41,157 bases of DNA from an uncultured Prevotellaceae bacterium (GTDB lineage Bacteria > Bacteroidota > Bacteroidia > Bacteroidales > Bacteroidaceae). The stretch spans positions 1-41,157 of the forward strand of contig CAMJFC010000021.1 in assembly GCA_946404865.1 (NCBI GenBank), written 5' to 3'. The stretch's first letter is position 1; each line of letters starts with the position of its first letter. Both the position numbers and the translations under genes were made by a program. Shown here piece by piece: positions 39,260 to 41,157 of this stretch. The notes beneath the pieces are model-generated. The model was not told the DNA's origin and made no database searches. It worked only from the letters and a program-made list of their open reading frames with translations.

Positions 39260-41157
39260 TTACTCCGGCAGCGTGTCGCTCAGCGGGTCGAACAGACCGT
39301 CGGCGTTGCGGCCGAGGTCGTGCCAACCTACGGTCTGATGCAGGGTCGGGTTGGTCTGCATCGCATTCTGGCGCAGGCCGAGGAAGTAATACGTCGGATG
39401 GTAGTTGATGGTCAGTGCATCATCGTTACCGTCAGTGTTCACATCCTTACGCTGCAAGTAGGTGTCGTAGAAGTTGGCCAAAGCCTCCACTTTCGGGTCG
39501 GCATAGCCGGTGCTTGTGGTCTTAATCTCTTCGTCGAGTGTCAGTGGGGCGGGACGATTACCTGTCGTCGGGTCGGTGGCACTGGGTGAGGTGCAGTACA
39601 TCACAATCTGATGGCGTTTCGTGCCGTTGAGCGGTTTCACACCAAGATAAGTACAGGTATTGCCGCCGAAGCCTGACAAAGCCCAACTCGATTTGATGGC
39701 TGACTGTCCGACACCGCCGTCAAACAGCATCCAACGGTGCATCACGTCGTAGCGGTCACCCTCGTAGGCCAGTTCTATCTGACGCTCATACAGAATGGCG
39801 GCGAAAAGTGCCTGGCGGTTGCCGCTGATACCGGCGGGCAGACCGTAGTTGTTCTCTGCCGTGTAACCCACACGTGCGCGGATTTGCTGCAAGGCTTGTA
39901 CTGCTTCGTCGTATTGACCGGCACCGCATGCAGCCTCGGCAAAGTTGAGCAGCACCTCGGTGTAACGCATAGAGATGAGCGGGGCAGCACTCTTCATGAA
40001 TCCCTTCGGATTGCTTTGGCTGTTGATATAGACATAGAACGGGTTGGAGTTCAGATAGGCATCGTCAGAGCGCTTGCGCACAAACACCGAGTGACCGCCG
40101 GCCTTGTCGGTGCTTTGCGACAACAAGTCGGCCCAATAGCCATTCGATGTGGTCACCTTCTCTAAGTCGTCAGCGTTGTCATTCCACATATAACTCCAGA
40201 GCGAATATTGGGTGCCAGTGGTATAGACATCGGTGGGGATAATACCATAGAGCGACGCGTCGGTCAGGTTGACACCGCTCTCGTTGAACTGCCATTCCAC
40301 GCCGGGGAAAGCAAAGGTGCGGTAGAAGCGCGGGTCGCGGTTGAGCCAGAATTTTTTCTTGTCATAGACGATGCTGCTCTCGCCGGGTTTCAGACCGTCG
40401 GCCATCGGGAAGAGGTCCACCATTTCTGCGGTCGGGGTGTAGCCACCGCCGCCATTGGTGTTACGCGGACGGATGCTGTGCTCCCAACGGTTGTATTTGC
40501 CGTAGTCGGGCTGACCGGACACATTGTCTTTGGTGTTATGCAGGGTGATGAACACGGCCTCGCTCACACTACCATCGCTGCCGATGTAGTTGAGCCAGGT
40601 CTTGGCCCAGTTGGCGGCATTCTTCTCACCGCCGTTGCTGGCATAAGTCAGACCGAACTGTCCGGCTTGCAATTTCTCCAAAGCTAATTTGTTGGCTTCG
40701 TAGGCTGCAGTCCAGCGGGTTTGGTCGTCGCCGCGGTTGAAGAGCGGGCTGGCATATTCTAACAGCATCTTGCCTTTCAATGCCTGAGCCAAACCACTGG
40801 TGACACGGCCGAAATCGTTGGCCTCGTTCGACCAGCGGGCAGGCAGCATCTCGGCCGCACGGTCTAAGTCGGCGCAGATGAAATCCACGCAGTCTTTGGT
40901 CGTCTGGCGGGGAACGATGAGCGAACTGCCATCGCCATTACCCAAAATCGGGTCTTGCACATAGTCGATAATGGGTACACCGCCGTAGATGCTGACCAAA
41001 TGGTAGTACATGTAGGCGCGTAAGAAGTAAGCCTGACCTAACAATTCGTTTTTCTCAGTCTGTGAGAGGGCACTTGCCTTCTCCACGTTCTCAATGACAT
41101 CGTTGCAGTTGCGGATATGTCCCCAAGGGCTGTAGGTGTCGTTGGCCACATAGAAGA
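39260..41157 (-). CDS. SusD/RagB family outer-membrane lipoprotein (5' end outside the window)
   Basis: At least 632 residues are seen; the frame is open to the window edge, so the signal peptide and lipobox lie outside. TPR-like helical repeats (AYFLRAYMYYHLVSIYGGVPII) and the C-terminal SusD pattern (IRARVGYTAENNYG, RQALFAAILYERQIELAYEGDRYDVMHRW) are present. SusD proteins sit on the cell surface with a SusC transporter and bind oligosaccharides. The partner SusC is expected upstream, beyond the window. Confidence 0.9.
   Translation of the reverse strand, partial: FYVANDTYSPWGHIRNCNDVIENVEKASALSQTEKNELLGQAYFLRAYMYYHLVSIYGGVPIIDYVQDPILGNGDGSSLIVPRQTTKDCVDFICADLDRAAEMLPARWSNEANDFGRVTSGLAQALKGKMLLEYASPLFNRGDDQTRWTAAYEANKLALEKLQAGQFGLTYASNGGEKNAANWAKTWLNYIGSDGSVSEAVFITLHNTKDNVSGQPDYGKYNRWEHSIRPRNTNGGGGYTPTAEMVDLFPMADGLKPGESSIVYDKKKFWLNRDPRFYRTFAFPGVEWQFNESGVNLTDASLYGIIPTDVYTTGTQYSLWSYMWNDNADDLEKVTTSNGYWADLLSQSTDKAGGHSVFVRKRSDDAYLNSNPFYVYINSQSNPKGFMKSAAPLISMRYTEVLLNFAEAACGAGQYDEAVQALQQIRARVGYTAENNYGLPAGISGNRQALFAAILYERQIELAYEGDRYDVMHRWMLFDGGVGQSAIKSSWALSGFGGNTCTYLGVKPLNGTKRHQIVMYCTSPSATDPTTGNRPAPLTLDEEIKTTSTGYADPKVEALANFYDTYLQRKDVNTDGNDDALTINYHPTYYFLGLRQNAMQTNPTLHQTVGWHDLGRNADGLFDPLSDTLPE

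Overview
The window comes from a Bacteroidota chromosome, most probably Prevotellaceae (Prevotella/Segatella-like). The support is a partial SusD gene, a DUF2023-flavodoxin pair, many promoters of the Bacteroidota type (TTTG about 20 nt before TAnnTTTG), weak ribosome binding sites and moderate GC. No rRNA, tRNA, CRISPR array or insertion sequence was recognised.

Left part (1-15959, mostly + strand). After a decayed fragment and a small secreted lysozyme-like protein comes a set of envelope-maintenance genes: LemA, an HtpX-type M48 protease, an AI-2E family permease, a bacterial PH-domain protein, an M48 lipoprotein, NfeD and an SPFH (stomatin-like) protein. An epimerase-fold protein with altered catalytic residues, a MATE exporter, a secreted caspase-like peptidase and a Cu-type P-ATPase follow. 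The anaerobic ribonucleotide reductase pair nrdD-nrdG sits among them on the - strand.

Middle (15985-23403, - strand). This is a carbohydrate and redox stretch: flavodoxin, DUF2023, a secreted sugar isomerase/epimerase-like protein fused to a DUF3826-like tail, a lipoprotein related to the periplasmic domain of SecD, a GH127 enzyme and a beta-helix protein. The last two overlap and are probably a glycan-degrading pair.

Defence island (23490-about 33295, - strand). Seven genes follow one promoter and an unusually long, structured leader: a type III-like DNA methyltransferase, a helicase-nuclease of the Res type, a 72-residue protein, a DndD-like SMC ATPase, a DndE-HerA fusion, and two small proteins that share an N-terminal domain. 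No DndA, DndB or DndC is present, so phosphorothioation is not expected in cis. The gene content suggests a hybrid in which Dnd-type ATPases serve a methylation-based restriction system. This is the most likely under-described system in the window. The leader carries three copies of a short sequence that can pair in two mutually exclusive ways around a terminator-like hairpin. The specificity region of the methyltransferase is strikingly AT-rich, a sign of exchange.

Right part (33357-41157, - strand). An AAA/PD-(D/E)XK protein, an ECF sigma factor, a 1056-residue secreted beta-helix protein and a SusD gene cut by the window edge form part of a polysaccharide-utilisation region.

A feature running through the whole window is several families of short tandem repeats. 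They lie between genes, directly after stop codons, and in places in frame inside genes, where they encode low-complexity inserts.
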